Positions 54,858 to 63,886 are shown, counted from the first letter of the stretch. The stretch: 64,000 bases of DNA from Gemmatimonadota bacterium (GCA_028287235.1 JAQBQB010000010.1:372001-436000); one strand, 5' to 3'. Notes: generated by a model not told the origin, from the letters alone. Program-made: numbers and translations.

Positions 54858-56054
54858 CTACCCCGCCGCGTTCACCATGTCGAAGATCGGCAGGTACATG
54901 GCGATCACCATGCCTCCCACCACAACGCCGAGGAACACGATCATCACCGGCTCCATGAGGGCCAAGAGGCCCGACACGGCCGCGTCCACTTCTTCGTCGT
55001 AGAAGTCGGCGATCTTCGTGAGCATCTCGTCGAGTCCGCCCGTCTGCTCTCCGACGGCGATCATCGAGATCACCATCGGCGGGAACACTTGAGATTTCTT
55101 TAACGGCGCGGCGATCGTTTCACCGCCGGCGATCGACGCGCGCGATTCCATGATGGCGTCCTGGATCACGCGGTTGCCCGACGTCTTCGCGGTGATCTCG
55201 AGGCCGTCGAGGATCGACACGCCCGACGAGATCAGCGTGCCGAGCGTGCGGGTGAAGCGCGACACGGCGGACTTGCGCAGCACGTCGCCGAGCACGGGCG
55301 CTTTGAGAAGCAGACGATCGATGACGAGCTTGCCGGCGGACGTGGCGTAGTAGCGCCGGAGCAGAAACATGCCCGAGACGACGACGACGATGACGAGCCA
55401 CCAGTAGCTCTTGAGCAGGCTCGACATGCCGATGACGATACGCGTCGGCAGCGGCAGCGGAATGTTCGCGCTTGCGAACATCGATTGGAACGTCGGGATC
55501 ACGAACAGGAGCAGCACGGTGATGGCGATCGCCGCGACGCTCATGATGACGCCCGGGTAGATCATGGCGCCCTTCACCTTCCGGACGAGGGCGTCGTTCT
55601 TTTCCATGAACACGGCGAGGCGCATGAGGATGGTGTCGAGAATACCACCCGCCTCGCCCGCGGCGACCATGTTGACGTAGAGCTCCGTGAACGCCTTGGG
55701 ATGCTTGCGCAGCGCATCGGCCACGGTGTTGCCCGACTCGACGTCGAACACGACCTGGCGCGTGGTGTCCTTGAGCGCCGGGTTCTCGCTCTGCTGCGCG
55801 AGGATATCGAGCGCCTGCACGAGCGGCAGTCCCGAGTTGATCATCGTCGAGAACTGCCGCGTGAAGATCACGATGTCGCGCATCTTGATCGACCCGCCGC
55901 GCTTCTTCTTGACCGCGACGCCTTCGTCGATCTTGATGACGTTCAGCCGCTGCTGCTTGAGCTGCTTGATGACTTCGTCGCGATTCGGTGCTTCGATGGT
56001 CGCGGACTTCAGGTCGCCGTTGACGGCGCGCGCGGTGTATGTGTAGGTAGCCAT
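54858..56054 (-). CDS. pilC: Type IV pilus inner-membrane platform protein
   Basis: A 398-residue PilC/GspF-type protein. The N-terminal domain (TYTARAVNGDLKSATIEAPNRDEVIKQLKQQRLNVIKI) is followed by two T2SF repeats: FTRQFSTMINSGLPLVQALDILAQQSENPAL and FTRTLGTLISSGVSILDGLEITAKTSGNRVI. Three membrane helices lie near 165-190, 215-235 and at the C-terminus (LLALMEPVMIVFLGVVVGGMVIAMYLPIF). It joins the pilus ATPases at the inner membrane. ATG 56054 has GGGAG seven bases upstream. It follows pilT on the same strand after 179 bases containing repeats. Confidence 0.95.
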   Translation of the reverse strand: MATYTYTARAVNGDLKSATIEAPNRDEVIKQLKQQRLNVIKIDEGVAVKKKRGGSIKMRDIVIFTRQFSTMINSGLPLVQALDILAQQSENPALKDTTRQVVFDVESGNTVADALRKHPKAFTELYVNMVAAGEAGGILDTILMRLAVFMEKNDALVRKVKGAMIYPGVIMSVAAIAITVLLLFVIPTFQSMFASANIPLPLPTRIVIGMSSLLKSYWWLVIVVVVSGMFLLRRYYATSAGKLVIDRLLLKAPVLGDVLRKSAVSRFTRTLGTLISSGVSILDGLEITAKTSGNRVIQDAIMESRASIAGGETIAAPLKKSQVFPPMVISMIAVGEQTGGLDEMLTKIADFYDEEVDAAVSGLLALMEPVMIVFLGVVVGGMVIAMYLPIFDMVNAAG

Positions 56055-56075
56055 GAAAAAACTCCCTTGGGCGAA

Positions 56076-56213
56076 GGGTTTAGGGTCTGGGGTTTAGGGT
56101 GTAGGGAAGGTGTGCGGTCGCGCCGTTGGCGCGCCCGCTCGATATGGGGATGCCGACAGGTCCACCCGTCAAGCCGCGCCTCAGGCGCGACGTACCATCC
56201 CTAAACCCTAAAC
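56076..56213. repeat. TTTAGGG-type inverted repeats between pilT and pilC
   Basis: GGGTTTAGGG at 56076-56085, repeated as GGGGTTTAGGG about 15 bases later, is mirrored by CCCTAAACCCTAAAC at 56199-56213. Two short perfect hairpins lie between (GCGCC-GTT-GGCGC and CGCGCC-TCA-GGCGCG). The block may be a small non-autonomous element or a factor-binding region; it separates pilT from pilC. Confidence 0.6.
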
Positions 56214-56233
56214 TCAATCCCCGAAACCCTGTC

Positions 56234-57373
56234 TCATTTCTTCCCCGCCATCCCGCCGGCGGGTGTCTTTTGGTCGTCCGGCGAGATGCCGATCATGCGC
56301 ATCAGCTCATTTTGATCGTGACTGGCGCGGAGCACTTCTTCGAGCACCACGGTCTTGCTCATGTACAACTGGTACAACGCGTCGTTCATCGTCTGCATGC
56401 CGTACTTCTTGCCCGACTGCATCATCGAGTAGATCTGGTGGATCTTGTCGTCACGAATGAGCGCGCGAATGGCCGGCGTCACGACGAGAATCTCCGCGGC
56501 CATGGCTCGGCCCTTTCCGCCGGCGCGGGGCAGCAGCGTCTGTGTGACGATGCCCTCGAGACAGAAGGCGAGCTGCGCGCGAACCTGCGACTGCTGGTGG
56601 CTTGGAAAGACGTCGATGATACGATTGATCGCTTCGGCGGCGCTGTTCGTGTGCAGCGTCGCGAAGGCCAGGTGGCCCGTTTCGGCGATCGTGAGTCCGG
56701 CCTGAATCGTTTCCAGATCGCGCATTTCGCCGATCAGCACGACGTCGGGATCCTGACGCAGCGCGTACTTGAGGGCGGCGGAGAAGCTTTTCGTGTCGCT
56801 GCCGACTTCGCGCTGGTTGACGATACAGCCCTGGTGCTTGTGGATGAACTCGATCGGATCCTCGATCGTGATCATGTGCCCCTTCAACTCCTTGTTGATC
56901 TTGTCGAGCATCGCCGCGAGCGTCGTCGACTTGCCGGAGCCCGTGGGACCGGTGACGAGAATGAGCCCGCGCGGCTTGTCGGAGAGATCGGCGATGACCT
57001 TGGGGAGCTTGAGCTCGTCGAAGGTCTTGATATTGAAGGGGATCTGTCGAATCACCATCGAGACACAACCGCGCTGCTTGAAGCAGTTGCCGCGGAAGCG
57101 CGCGAGGTTCTGGATGCCGAAGGAGAAGTCCAGCTCATCCTCGGTCTCGAAGCGCTTTTTCTGATTCTCCGTCAACACCGAGTAGGCGAGCTGCAGCGTG
57201 TCCTTGGGCTGCATCACGAAGTCGATGTTCGAGCTCTGCATGTCGCCGTCGATGCGGAGCTTGGGACGCTCGCCGGCGGAGATGTGGAGATCGGAGGCGC
57301 CACGCTCGATGACCTCTTCGAGCAAGACACGGAGGTTGAGGCCTTGGGCGCCAGGAGGAGTTGGAGCGGTCAT
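56234..57373 (-). CDS. pilT: Type IV pilus retraction ATPase
   Basis: A 379-residue hexameric ATPase powering pilus retraction. The Walker A is TGPTGSGKST at 141-150, the Asp box IEDPIEFIH, Walker B VLIGEMRDLETI, and the His box AETGHLAFATLHT. The C-terminal AIRALIRDDKIHQI corresponds to the AIRNLIRE motif required for retraction in PilT. It precedes pilC in the same direction; pilB and pilin genes are not in the window. The start is ATG 57373 with weak ribosome binding. Confidence 0.96.
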   Translation of the reverse strand: MTAPTPPGAQGLNLRVLLEEVIERGASDLHISAGERPKLRIDGDMQSSNIDFVMQPKDTLQLAYSVLTENQKKRFETEDELDFSFGIQNLARFRGNCFKQRGCVSMVIRQIPFNIKTFDELKLPKVIADLSDKPRGLILVTGPTGSGKSTTLAAMLDKINKELKGHMITIEDPIEFIHKHQGCIVNQREVGSDTKSFSAALKYALRQDPDVVLIGEMRDLETIQAGLTIAETGHLAFATLHTNSAAEAINRIIDVFPSHQQSQVRAQLAFCLEGIVTQTLLPRAGGKGRAMAAEILVVTPAIRALIRDDKIHQIYSMMQSGKKYGMQTMNDALYQLYMSKTVVLEEVLRASHDQNELMRMIGISPDDQKTPAGGMAGKK

Positions 57374-57515
57374 CGATCCGGGAAGATGAACGGCGGTAAG
57401 TGGCTGCGGCGCCGAAGGTTACGCGAGCATTGGCGAGGGGGGCCGGCAGTCGGAGCGGGCGCCACCGTTTAATGACGATTTGGATGGGGATCGGTCATGG
57501 AGACCGGTGGGAAAG

Positions 57516-57585
57516 ATCTTTGATGCGCTGTGGGTTCACGGTTTTGCGCTGTTCGTTTCGAGTCACTGATGGACTTCGACGGGTC
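57516..57585 (+). repeat. Left inverted repeat arm
   Basis: Reads ATCTTTGATGCGCTGTGGGT and onward to GACTTCGACGGGTC; complement of the arm at 58017-58085. Upstream of the four-helix-bundle gene. Confidence 0.75.
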
Positions 57586-57662
57586 GGCCTACCGCGTGGG
57601 AATGCAGTCGGTCGCAGGATTCCGATGCCATATCCGCCGAGCCGGACTGGTATTGTCGAGGC

Positions 57663-58217
57663 ATGCAGGACTTTCGTCGTCTGCGGGTCTGGAGAAAGGC
57701 GTTTGCGCTGGCGATCAACACGCGTCGGGCCACACAGCGCTTTCCGCGCACCGGGTATGCGGAGCTCAAGGCGCAGATGATCTCCGCTGCCGAGTCCATC
57801 TTCAACAACATCGTCGAAGGATGCGGGGCGAGCAGCCAGAAGGAGTTCGCGCGCTTCCTCGACACGAGCATCAAGTCATCGATGGAGCTCGAGGGAGAGT
57901 TCCAGCTGGCCTACGGCTACGGGGCGGTACCGAAGGCAGACTGGCTCGCCCGGCAAACCGAAATCATCGAGACACGACAGATGCTTTACGGTCTGCGACA
58001 AAAGGTCTTGGCGGATGACCTGTCGAAGTCCATCAGTGACTCGAGACGAACAGCGCAAAACTCTAAACCCACGGCGCATCAAGATGCCGAGCGCCGCGAC
58101 GGTGCTATGCCGCCGCCGCCGCCGCCACAAACCCCTCAAACAACCTCCTCGCCGCCTCCTGACTATCCGTCAACGCCTCCGGATGCCACTGCACTCCCAC
58201 CACGTACGCTCCATTAG
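57663..58217 (+). CDS. Four-helix-bundle protein (S23/IVP family)
   Basis: A 184-residue protein whose first 120 residues are a typical S23/IVP four-helix bundle (DFRRLRVWRKAFALAINTRRAT, MISAAESIFNNIVEGCGASSQKEFARFLDTSIKSSMELEGEFQLAY, and a last helix near 100-120). The family occurs in 23S rRNA intervening sequences, as the Avd accessory of diversity-generating retroelements, and as solitary genes. After residue about 120 the frame runs through the right inverted-repeat arm and then antisense into the neighbouring gene for 113 bases, giving a Pro/Thr-rich tail, so the natural C-terminus was probably lost. ATG preceded by GAGG. Function unknown; possible nucleic-acid binding. Confidence 0.82.
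   Translation: MQDFRRLRVWRKAFALAINTRRATQRFPRTGYAELKAQMISAAESIFNNIVEGCGASSQKEFARFLDTSIKSSMELEGEFQLAYGYGAVPKADWLARQTEIIETRQMLYGLRQKVLADDLSKSISDSRRTAQNSKPTAHQDAERRDGAMPPPPPPQTPQTTSSPPPDYPSTPPDATALPPRTLH
58017..58085 (-). repeat. Right inverted repeat arm
   Basis: Complement of the left arm. It lies inside the 3' part of the four-helix-bundle frame, so the arm encodes residues of about 119-141 of that protein. Confidence 0.75.
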
Positions 58218-58869
58218 CACTCTCTAAACCCTCCACCAACCCATCCGGCGCCACCGCGCTCACCGCCAATCCACCGCCCACCGCACGCACGCCTTGATGG
58301 TGCATGCTGTTCACTTGCAACGCCCCTTCCCCGAACACCGCCGCCAACCGGCTGTCCGGCGCCACGTCGACGTCGTGGGCGAGGTAATCGCGCCGAAGGT
58401 TCGACCCACCGTACGGGAAGTAGTCGTGCTTGATCGACCCCGGCAGCTGCTCGGCGATATCCTGATAGAGCGTGCCGCCGGCGGCGAGGTTGATGAGTTG
58501 CATGCCGCGGCACACGCCGAGCACGGGCTTGCCGTCGGCCATCGCCCAGCGCGCCAGCGCGAGCTCGACGCGGTCGCGCTCGCGGTCGGTCTTGTCGCAG
58601 AGTGGGTGGGGCGCGGTTCCATAGGACACCGGATCGATGTCCGCTCCGCCCGGAAGGAACACGCCGTCGAGCGAGTCGTAGATGCCGCGCAGCGTCTCGT
58701 CGTCGATCAGCGGCACGAGCCACGGGATCGCGCCCGCCTCCGTCAGCGTCACGACGTACCGTTGGCTCATGACCCACGATGGAGGAATCTCCGCCGACAC
58801 GCCGCCGAGGCTCTGCAGCGTCTGCGTGGGGATGCCGATGATCGGACGCGCTCGTGATTTCGACGACAC
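58105..58869 (-). CDS. Gamma-glutamyl hydrolase-type class I amidotransferase (peptidase C26)
   Basis: A 254-residue class I glutamine-amidotransferase fold of the C26/PuuD type: ARPIIGIPTQTL, VFLPGGADIDPVSYG, the nucleophile C120 in GKPVLGVCRGMQLINLAAGG, and the His-Glu of the triad in VGVQWHPEA. PuuD splits gamma-glutamyl-GABA; this enzyme should cut a gamma-glutamyl or similar amide bond. GTG 58869 starts one base after the upstream stop. It is the last gene of a six-gene operon with two ATP-grasp ligases and a YbdK-type ligase, which suggests it trims or recycles their product. Confidence 0.9.
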   Translation of the reverse strand: MSSKSRARPIIGIPTQTLQSLGGVSAEIPPSWVMSQRYVVTLTEAGAIPWLVPLIDDETLRGIYDSLDGVFLPGGADIDPVSYGTAPHPLCDKTDRERDRVELALARWAMADGKPVLGVCRGMQLINLAAGGTLYQDIAEQLPGSIKHDYFPYGGSNLRRDYLAHDVDVAPDSRLAAVFGEGALQVNSMHHQGVRAVGGGLAVSAVAPDGLVEGLESANGAYVVGVQWHPEALTDSQEAARRLFEGFVAAAAAA

Positions 58870-58870
58870 T

Positions 58871-60010
58871 CTATGCCCGCTCCATGAACCGCTTCGTAAT
58901 TTCGGGACGAACGCCTTCCGCCGTTTCGGCGATGACACGGTCGACCACGCGTAGAAAATCGCCGGTCTCGTCGAAGACCTTGAGCTGGCGATCGGCGCTC
59001 GTGCCGTTGCGCATGATCTCGAAGGCGTATTCGACCTCGCGGCGGCTGCCCAGCTCGTCCACGACGTCGTCGACGAACCACTGCAGCATCTCGGAGATCA
59101 GCTCGCGCGCCGGCAGCTCCTGCTGCTTCCCGAAATCTATCAGCTTGCCGTCGAGGCCGAAGCGCACGGCGCGCCACTTATTCTCCTCGATCATCGCCGT
59201 GGGATAGACGCGGAAGGTGAGGTTGTCGCGCCGCAGCTTCCAGATCTTGGCGACGATCGCTTGCAGAATCGCCGCGATGCACACCGCCTCCTCGACGCGC
59301 GTGCAGACGTCGCAGACTCGGAACTCGAGCGTGGGATAGGCGTGGTGCGGCCGCGCGTCCCACCAGATCTTCGATCCGTTCGGCACGCACTTGGTCGTCA
59401 CGAGCGAGCCGAGGAGCTCGTCGTAATCGCCGGCCGAGCGCATGATGGGCGGCACGCCGGTGCGCGGAAAATTCCTGAAGACGATGCTTCGGTACGACTT
59501 GAGGCCCGTGCGCCGCCCCTGCCAGAAGGGGGAGCTCGTCGAGAGACAAAGCACGTGCGGCAGCAAGTAACGCGCGACGTTCATGGCGTCGATGAGAAAT
59601 TCCGGGTCCTCGATGCCGACGTGAATGTGCGTGCCGAAAATCAGTAGCTGCTGCGCGAGGTCCTGCAGGTCTTCCTTCACGCCGGCGTAGCGCTCGAGCG
59701 GCGTGATCTCCTGCGTCATCCACGAGGAGAACGGGTGCGTGCCCGCGGCGGCGATGGCCAAGCCACTCTTTCCGGCGAGGTCCATCACGAGCCCGCGCAG
59801 GCGCACCAGCTCGTTGCGCAGATCCGACGGCGCGCGACACACCTTGCTGCCGATCTCCACCATCGACTGGTGGAGCTCGGGCTTCACCTCGTCGAGAATC
59901 ATGGAATCACCGGAGAGAATCTCGGTGATGTACGACTTGAGCTCGCGCGTCTCGGGGTCGATGATCTGGTATTCTTCCTCGATTCCCAGGGTCAACGATG
60001 GCGCATTCAT
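58871..60010 (-). CDS. Carboxylate-amine ligase, YbdK/GCS2 family
   Basis: A 379-residue GCS2-type glutamate-cysteine ligase-like enzyme: [19 protein letters not shown] at the start, [45 protein letters not shown], and [17 protein letters not shown]. These match YbdK proteins that join a carboxylate (often gamma-glutamyl) to an amine using ATP. The ATG overlaps the cpATP-grasp stop by four bases. Paired with two ATP-grasp ligases and a gamma-glutamyl hydrolase homologue, it likely builds a small peptide or amide; real glutathione synthesis cannot be inferred. Confidence 0.92.
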   Translation of the reverse strand: MNAPSLTLGIEEEYQIIDPETRELKSYITEILSGDSMILDEVKPELHQSMVEIGSKVCRAPSDLRNELVRLRGLVMDLAGKSGLAIAAAGTHPFSSWMTQEITPLERYAGVKEDLQDLAQQLLIFGTHIHVGIEDPEFLIDAMNVARYLLPHVLCLSTSSPFWQGRRTGLKSYRSIVFRNFPRTGVPPIMRSAGDYDELLGSLVTTKCVPNGSKIWWDARPHHAYPTLEFRVCDVCTRVEEAVCIAAILQAIVAKIWKLRRDNLTFRVYPTAMIEENKWRAVRFGLDGKLIDFGKQQELPARELISEMLQWFVDDVVDELGSRREVEYAFEIMRNGTSADRQLKVFDETGDFLRVVDRVIAETAEGVRPEITKRFMERA

Positions 60011-61365
60011 GAGACTGGCCGCCGTTCGGCGATGAAAGTGGGCGTCTGGCTGCCGCCGCCCGCCGTGACGTTCAGCAGCGACGCGGTCGCGAGACGTGTG
60101 AGACATCCGTCCACGTGATCGCCGTACGCGACGTACGGCGCGGTGTCCACCATGCGGTCCGTGATGACGACGCGCCCGTCGACGAAGCTGGGATACGGCT
60201 CGGTCGGCAGCGCGATCCGCTGCTGCGCGATGTACGGCTCGACGAGCGCCAGGGCGATCGCGTCGGTCCAGGCCGCGTCATCCACCTCCCAGCCCAGGAC
60301 GATCCCCTTGCCGCCGTACTCGTCGTTCGGCTTGAGCACGAGTTGGTCGCGGTTGCCGGCGATGTAGGTGAGGAGGTCGACGTGGGCGCCGTTCACGGTC
60401 GTCTTCCGCTCCTCGACGACGCGCGTCCACGGGATCGACGCAGCGATGGCCTCACGCTCTACTTGGTCGAACAGATACGCATTCCGCTCGTCGTGCAGCA
60501 CGGCGAGACTCGCCTTCTTGTGTAGAATCTTGCAACTCGGCGGATTGACCATGCACACCTTGTGGTCGCGCACCGCGCGCAAGATGGGGTGATCGAGCCC
60601 GCCGCGCTCGACCAGTTCGGCGAGAAGCACGCGCTTGTAGATCAGGTCGATCTCGCCGCGACTGCACCGCAACCGCGTGCCGTCGTACTCCACCTCGGCG
60701 GGATCGATGATCATGCACTCGATCCCTTGCCGCTTGAAATACTCCTGAAAGAGGACGAACTCGCTCTGCGTGGGCACGTCGGACCAATCGACGATGGCGA
60801 TGCGCGGCAGTGCGCGTCCGCCCGACCACTGCCGGTAGGCGTCGAGCAACGCGTGCAGCACGTCGTGGCGCGCGGGGAGCGGACGGAGGTCCCAGCGGCG
60901 CATGAACTCGCGCATGATGGGCAGACCGAAGAACAGCTCCGTGAGCACGTCGTTGTACGCGCCCCCCGCCGGCGTCTCGGCGTTGTACTCGGTGAAGCGC
61001 AGCCCACCCGCCTCGGCCACGAAGAACGCGTCGAGGCGCGACACCGGGCTCGCGTCGCGAAAGCCGGGATCCACGCGCGCGAGATCGCGCTCCCAGTCGA
61101 AGAGCCGGAACTGGTCGAGCACCGCGTCGTCGGCCAGTGCCGCGTGATGGGCCTTTCTGAACGCACGCAACACGACGCCGGCCCGCGTCTGAAGAAAGCG
61201 ATATTGCTGCGGCGACAAAAAGCGAGGGCGCAGCACGGAACAGAGCGGCCGGTCGCCGAAAAACAGGCCGCGCACACGGAGCTGCTCGTCGAGCTGCTGC
61301 TGAGTGTCGGCGGCCAGCTCGTCGGTGAGCAGGTTGTGATACTCGTCGATGCCCTCGCCGAGCAT
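60007..61365 (-). CDS. Circularly permuted ATP-grasp ligase
   Basis: A 452-residue protein with the features of cpATP-grasp enzymes: [85 protein letters not shown] and the nucleotide-binding [19 protein letters not shown]. Such proteins ligate carboxylates to amines with an acyl-phosphate intermediate. The start follows the preceding stop by two bases. It is probably cytoplasmic. The order of action relative to the second ATP-grasp enzyme is unknown. Confidence 0.86.
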   Translation of the reverse strand: MLGEGIDEYHNLLTDELAADTQQQLDEQLRVRGLFFGDRPLCSVLRPRFLSPQQYRFLQTRAGVVLRAFRKAHHAALADDAVLDQFRLFDWERDLARVDPGFRDASPVSRLDAFFVAEAGGLRFTEYNAETPAGGAYNDVLTELFFGLPIMREFMRRWDLRPLPARHDVLHALLDAYRQWSGGRALPRIAIVDWSDVPTQSEFVLFQEYFKRQGIECMIIDPAEVEYDGTRLRCSRGEIDLIYKRVLLAELVERGGLDHPILRAVRDHKVCMVNPPSCKILHKKASLAVLHDERNAYLFDQVEREAIAASIPWTRVVEERKTTVNGAHVDLLTYIAGNRDQLVLKPNDEYGGKGIVLGWEVDDAAWTDAIALALVEPYIAQQRIALPTEPYPSFVDGRVVITDRMVDTAPYVAYGDHVDGCLTRLATASLLNVTAGGGSQTPTFIAERRPVS

Positions 61366-61367
61366 CG

Positions 61368-62306
61368 TCAGCTCCCGCTATCGCGGTGGCCGAGCAGGAA
61401 CTCGCCGGCGCGCGCATCGGGCGGGCGGCGCGGCGCCTTGGCGAACCGGATGGCCATGGCCGCCATGTGCGTCACCGCCCATTCGAAGTAGTGCGGCGTG
61501 AGGGAGTTGATGTCCATGTCCGGCGCCGGGTTCATGAAGTCGATGGCATATGGCACACCGTCGCGCACGGCGAACTCCAGCGAGCACATGTCGTAGCCCA
61601 GGGAACGCATGAGCGTTCTTGAATCCCTGACGACGCGCTCGCCCAGCGCCGGCGACAGGTGCTCGTGCTCGACCAGGTAGCGGCGCTCCTTGGGATCGTA
61701 CTTCATCGGCAGCACTTCCTCGCGCCCAAGGGCGAGACAACGGATGAACTGGTCCCACTCGATGAACTCCTGCACGATCATCGTCAGCAGGCCGGACTCA
61801 TCGTAGTTGTGAATCAGCTCGTCGAGTGAGCGGCAGACGTAGACGTCCTTCCACCCGCCACCATGCGCGTCCTTGAGGATGCACGGCATGCCGATGTAGT
61901 CCACGATGCGCCGCCAGTCGAGCGGATACTGCAGGTTGCGCAAACTCTCATTGTGATCGATGCCCGGGATGTACTCCCGGTTCGGCAGCGCGATGGTCTT
62001 GGGGCTGGCGATGCCGAGGCGCGTGGCGAGCGAGGCGTCGAACAGCTTGTCGTCGGACGCCCACATGAACGGGTTGTTCACGACCGTCGCGCCCTGAAGC
62101 ACGGCGTGCTTGAGGTACGCGCGGTAGTACGGAACCTCGTGCGAGATGCGGTCGATGATCACGTCGTAAGGCACCGGCTCGTCCATCGCGGTGCCGCCCA
62201 GCGTGACGAACTCGGCTGTCACTCCCTGGTCGCGCTTCGCGACCTCCTCGATGAAAGCCGGCGGAAAGGACCACTCGCGCCCGACGATGAGTCCGATCTT
62301 CTGCAT
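61368..62306 (-). CDS. ATP-grasp ligase (RimK-like)
   Basis: A 312-residue ATP-grasp enzyme of classical order: N-terminal KIGLIVGREWSFPPAFIEEV, the flexible region with ATRLGIASPKTIALPN, the nucleotide-binding Lys in GMPCILKDAHGGGWKDVYV, the lid with QEFIEWDQFIRCL, and the Mg-binding end LEFAVRDGVPYAIDFMNPAPD. RimK and similar ligases add amino acids or form peptide bonds. The substrate is unknown; the gene lies between two esterase genes and the cpATP-grasp gene with gaps of 13 and 2 bases. Confidence 0.88.
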   Translation of the reverse strand: MQKIGLIVGREWSFPPAFIEEVAKRDQGVTAEFVTLGGTAMDEPVPYDVIIDRISHEVPYYRAYLKHAVLQGATVVNNPFMWASDDKLFDASLATRLGIASPKTIALPNREYIPGIDHNESLRNLQYPLDWRRIVDYIGMPCILKDAHGGGWKDVYVCRSLDELIHNYDESGLLTMIVQEFIEWDQFIRCLALGREEVLPMKYDPKERRYLVEHEHLSPALGERVVRDSRTLMRSLGYDMCSLEFAVRDGVPYAIDFMNPAPDMDINSLTPHYFEWAVTHMAAMAIRFAKAPRRPPDARAGEFLLGHRDSGS

Positions 62307-62319
62307 GTCGCCTCGTGGT

Positions 62320-63039
62320 TCAGTCGTGACCGCCGACGTACAGGCGGATCATGTCGCGCCAGTATGGCCAATCGTGCGCCCACCCGTCCCAAATGCGCAA
62401 TGCGTGTCCCACTCCCTTGGACCAGAGCCGCCGGGAGAACTCTTCGTTCTCGCCCCGCAGCCCGTCGTCGCGGCCGATCGCGAGGATCAGATCGAGTCGC
62501 TGCAGCGCGGCCATCCGATCCGGGTCGTGCTCGCCGAGTATGAAGTCGGACGGGTTGTAATGGTAGATCGTCGGGTCCGAATAGCCATCGGTCTGTTGGC
62601 GGATATCGTACAGTCCGCTGAGTCCAATTGCACGTCCCACGAGGTGCGGATACCGCAGCGCGAAGGTGACGGCGTGGTACGCACCGAAGCTCGCGCCGGC
62701 GGCGATCACGAAGCCGCTCGAGTTTCGCCGCCGGGTGAGCGGCAGCACCTCGTCGCGCAGGTAGGCGTCGTACTGCGCGTGCCGGAACGCGCGGTCGCCG
62801 GGCCGTTTCCACTTCGCGTACCAACTGTCGGCGTCCACGCTGTCTACGCAGTAGAGCTGAATCCATCCGCGCTCGAGATGTTCGCCGAGCGCGCGAATCA
62901 TTCCCTGGTCCTCCCACTCGAAGAACTTTCCCATCGAGGTAGGGAACGCGATCATCGGCGCGCCGCCATGCCCGAACACGAGCATGTCCATGTCCCTTCC
63001 CAGCGACGGGCTGTACCAGCGATGGAATTCGCGGTTCAC
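62320..63039 (-). CDS. Putative esterase (esterase D/enterochelin esterase fold)
   Basis: A 239-residue alpha/beta-hydrolase of the PF00756-like esterase group: FHRWYSPSLGRDMDMLVFGHGGAPMIAFPTSMGKFFEWED, the nucleophile elbow FVIAAGASFGAYHAVTFALRYP, and a His near the C-terminus in DGWAHDWPYWRDM. The GTG at 63039 is used since it lies seven bases after the stop of the previous gene. No signal peptide; intracellular. It differs strongly from the esterase encoded just upstream, so both may act on different ester bonds of the same product. Confidence 0.86.
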   Translation of the reverse strand: MNREFHRWYSPSLGRDMDMLVFGHGGAPMIAFPTSMGKFFEWEDQGMIRALGEHLERGWIQLYCVDSVDADSWYAKWKRPGDRAFRHAQYDAYLRDEVLPLTRRRNSSGFVIAAGASFGAYHAVTFALRYPHLVGRAIGLSGLYDIRQQTDGYSDPTIYHYNPSDFILGEHDPDRMAALQRLDLILAIGRDDGLRGENEEFSRRLWSKGVGHALRIWDGWAHDWPYWRDMIRLYVGGHD

Positions 63040-63046
63040 GGCTGCT

Positions 63047-63886
63047 TCATGATTGCGCCGCCTGTGATGGGAAGAGGAACTCGAGCACCGGTCCGACGCG
63101 CGCCGCCCAACTCGCCTCGTTGTGTTCACCCCCGTCGGCCTCGAGATACATCAGATCCTCGCCGACCACCCAGCCCTTCTCGACCAGCGCGTCGCGCAGC
63201 AGGCGCGAATTGGCGATGGTCTCCTCGCCTTCGCGCGTGCCCGCATCGAGCCAGATACGCTGCGGCAGCTTGTGCGTCAACGCCGCGACCTCCCTCAGAA
63301 TGACGCGATCGTCCCACCAGACTGACGGCGACAGCACCGCCAGCTTGCCGAACGCGGTCGGATAGCGCAAGCCGAGGTGCATGGTCAGCAAGCCGCCGAG
63401 CGACGAGCCGCCGATGGCGGTGTTCGCCGCCCCGGGGAACGTCTTGTACGTCGCGTCGATGAACGGCTTGAGCTCCTCGACGAGCATGCGGCCGTAGTCG
63501 TCGGCGTGGCCGCCATCGCCTTGGGCTCGCCGCACGGTGGGCGTGTACTCGTCGACGCGGGCTTCACCGGCGTTGTAGACGCCGACGACGATGACCGGCT
63601 CGATCGCGCCCGCGGTGATCAACGCCTGCGCCGTCTCGTCGACGCGCCATTCGTCGCCGAACGACGTCGCCTGATCGAAGACGTTCTGCCCGTCGTGCAG
63701 GTAGAGGGTGGGATAGCGAACGGCGCTCGTCGCGTCATAGCCGGGCGGCAGATAGACGACGATCGTGCGATCGCGCTCGAGATACCTCGAGTGAAAACCC
63801 TCATGGGTTCGAATGTCGCCCGTGAGGGTGTGCGGCCGCACGCTATCCGTGGTCTCGGGGGTGGGATCGGTCATCGGCGGCTGCAT
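63047..63886 (-). CDS. Putative esterase (enterochelin esterase-like), first gene of ATP-grasp operon
   Basis: A 279-residue alpha/beta-hydrolase: RTIVVYLPPGYDATSAVRYPTLYLHDGQNVFD, the elbow AIGGSSLGGLLTMHLGLRYP and the His in DGGEHNEASWAARV, matching Fes/IroE-like and esterase D proteins. No signal peptide is visible. Start either ATG 63886 or ATG 63874. About 110 bases upstream to the window end contain no other gene; a TAA at 63985-63983 could be the stop of a neighbour beyond the window. It probably leads the six-gene operon. Confidence 0.86.
   Translation of the reverse strand: MQPPMTDPTPETTDSVRPHTLTGDIRTHEGFHSRYLERDRTIVVYLPPGYDATSAVRYPTLYLHDGQNVFDQATSFGDEWRVDETAQALITAGAIEPVIVVGVYNAGEARVDEYTPTVRRAQGDGGHADDYGRMLVEELKPFIDATYKTFPGAANTAIGGSSLGGLLTMHLGLRYPTAFGKLAVLSPSVWWDDRVILREVAALTHKLPQRIWLDAGTREGEETIANSRLLRDALVEKGWVVGEDLMYLEADGGEHNEASWAARVGPVLEFLFPSQAAQS

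Larger units (their letters stand above)
57516..58085. mobile_element. 570-bp element with long terminal inverted repeats and four-helix-bundle gene
   Basis: About 69 bp at 57516-57585 and 58017-58085 are inverted copies at roughly 90% identity (around seven differences and one gap; the stretch AGTCACTGATGGACTTCGAC is identical). They bound the gene starting at 57663. The right end lies 19 bases after the stop of the amidotransferase-like gene. No transposase or target-site duplication is obvious. The family of the cargo (S23/IVP) is known from mobile intervening sequences in 23S rRNA. The call as a mobile element is inference from structure. Confidence 0.6.

Noticed and set aside
56076-56213. 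TTTAGGG repeats as a telomere or replication-terminus signal
   Set aside because: Only four copies exist, they are inverted relative to one another and lie between two genes. This does not support a chromosome end or a ter site.
57516-58085. An rRNA intervening sequence in place
   Set aside because: No 23S rRNA sequence flanks the element; neighbours are pilT and an amidotransferase-like gene. The IVS link rests only on the protein family and the inverted repeats.
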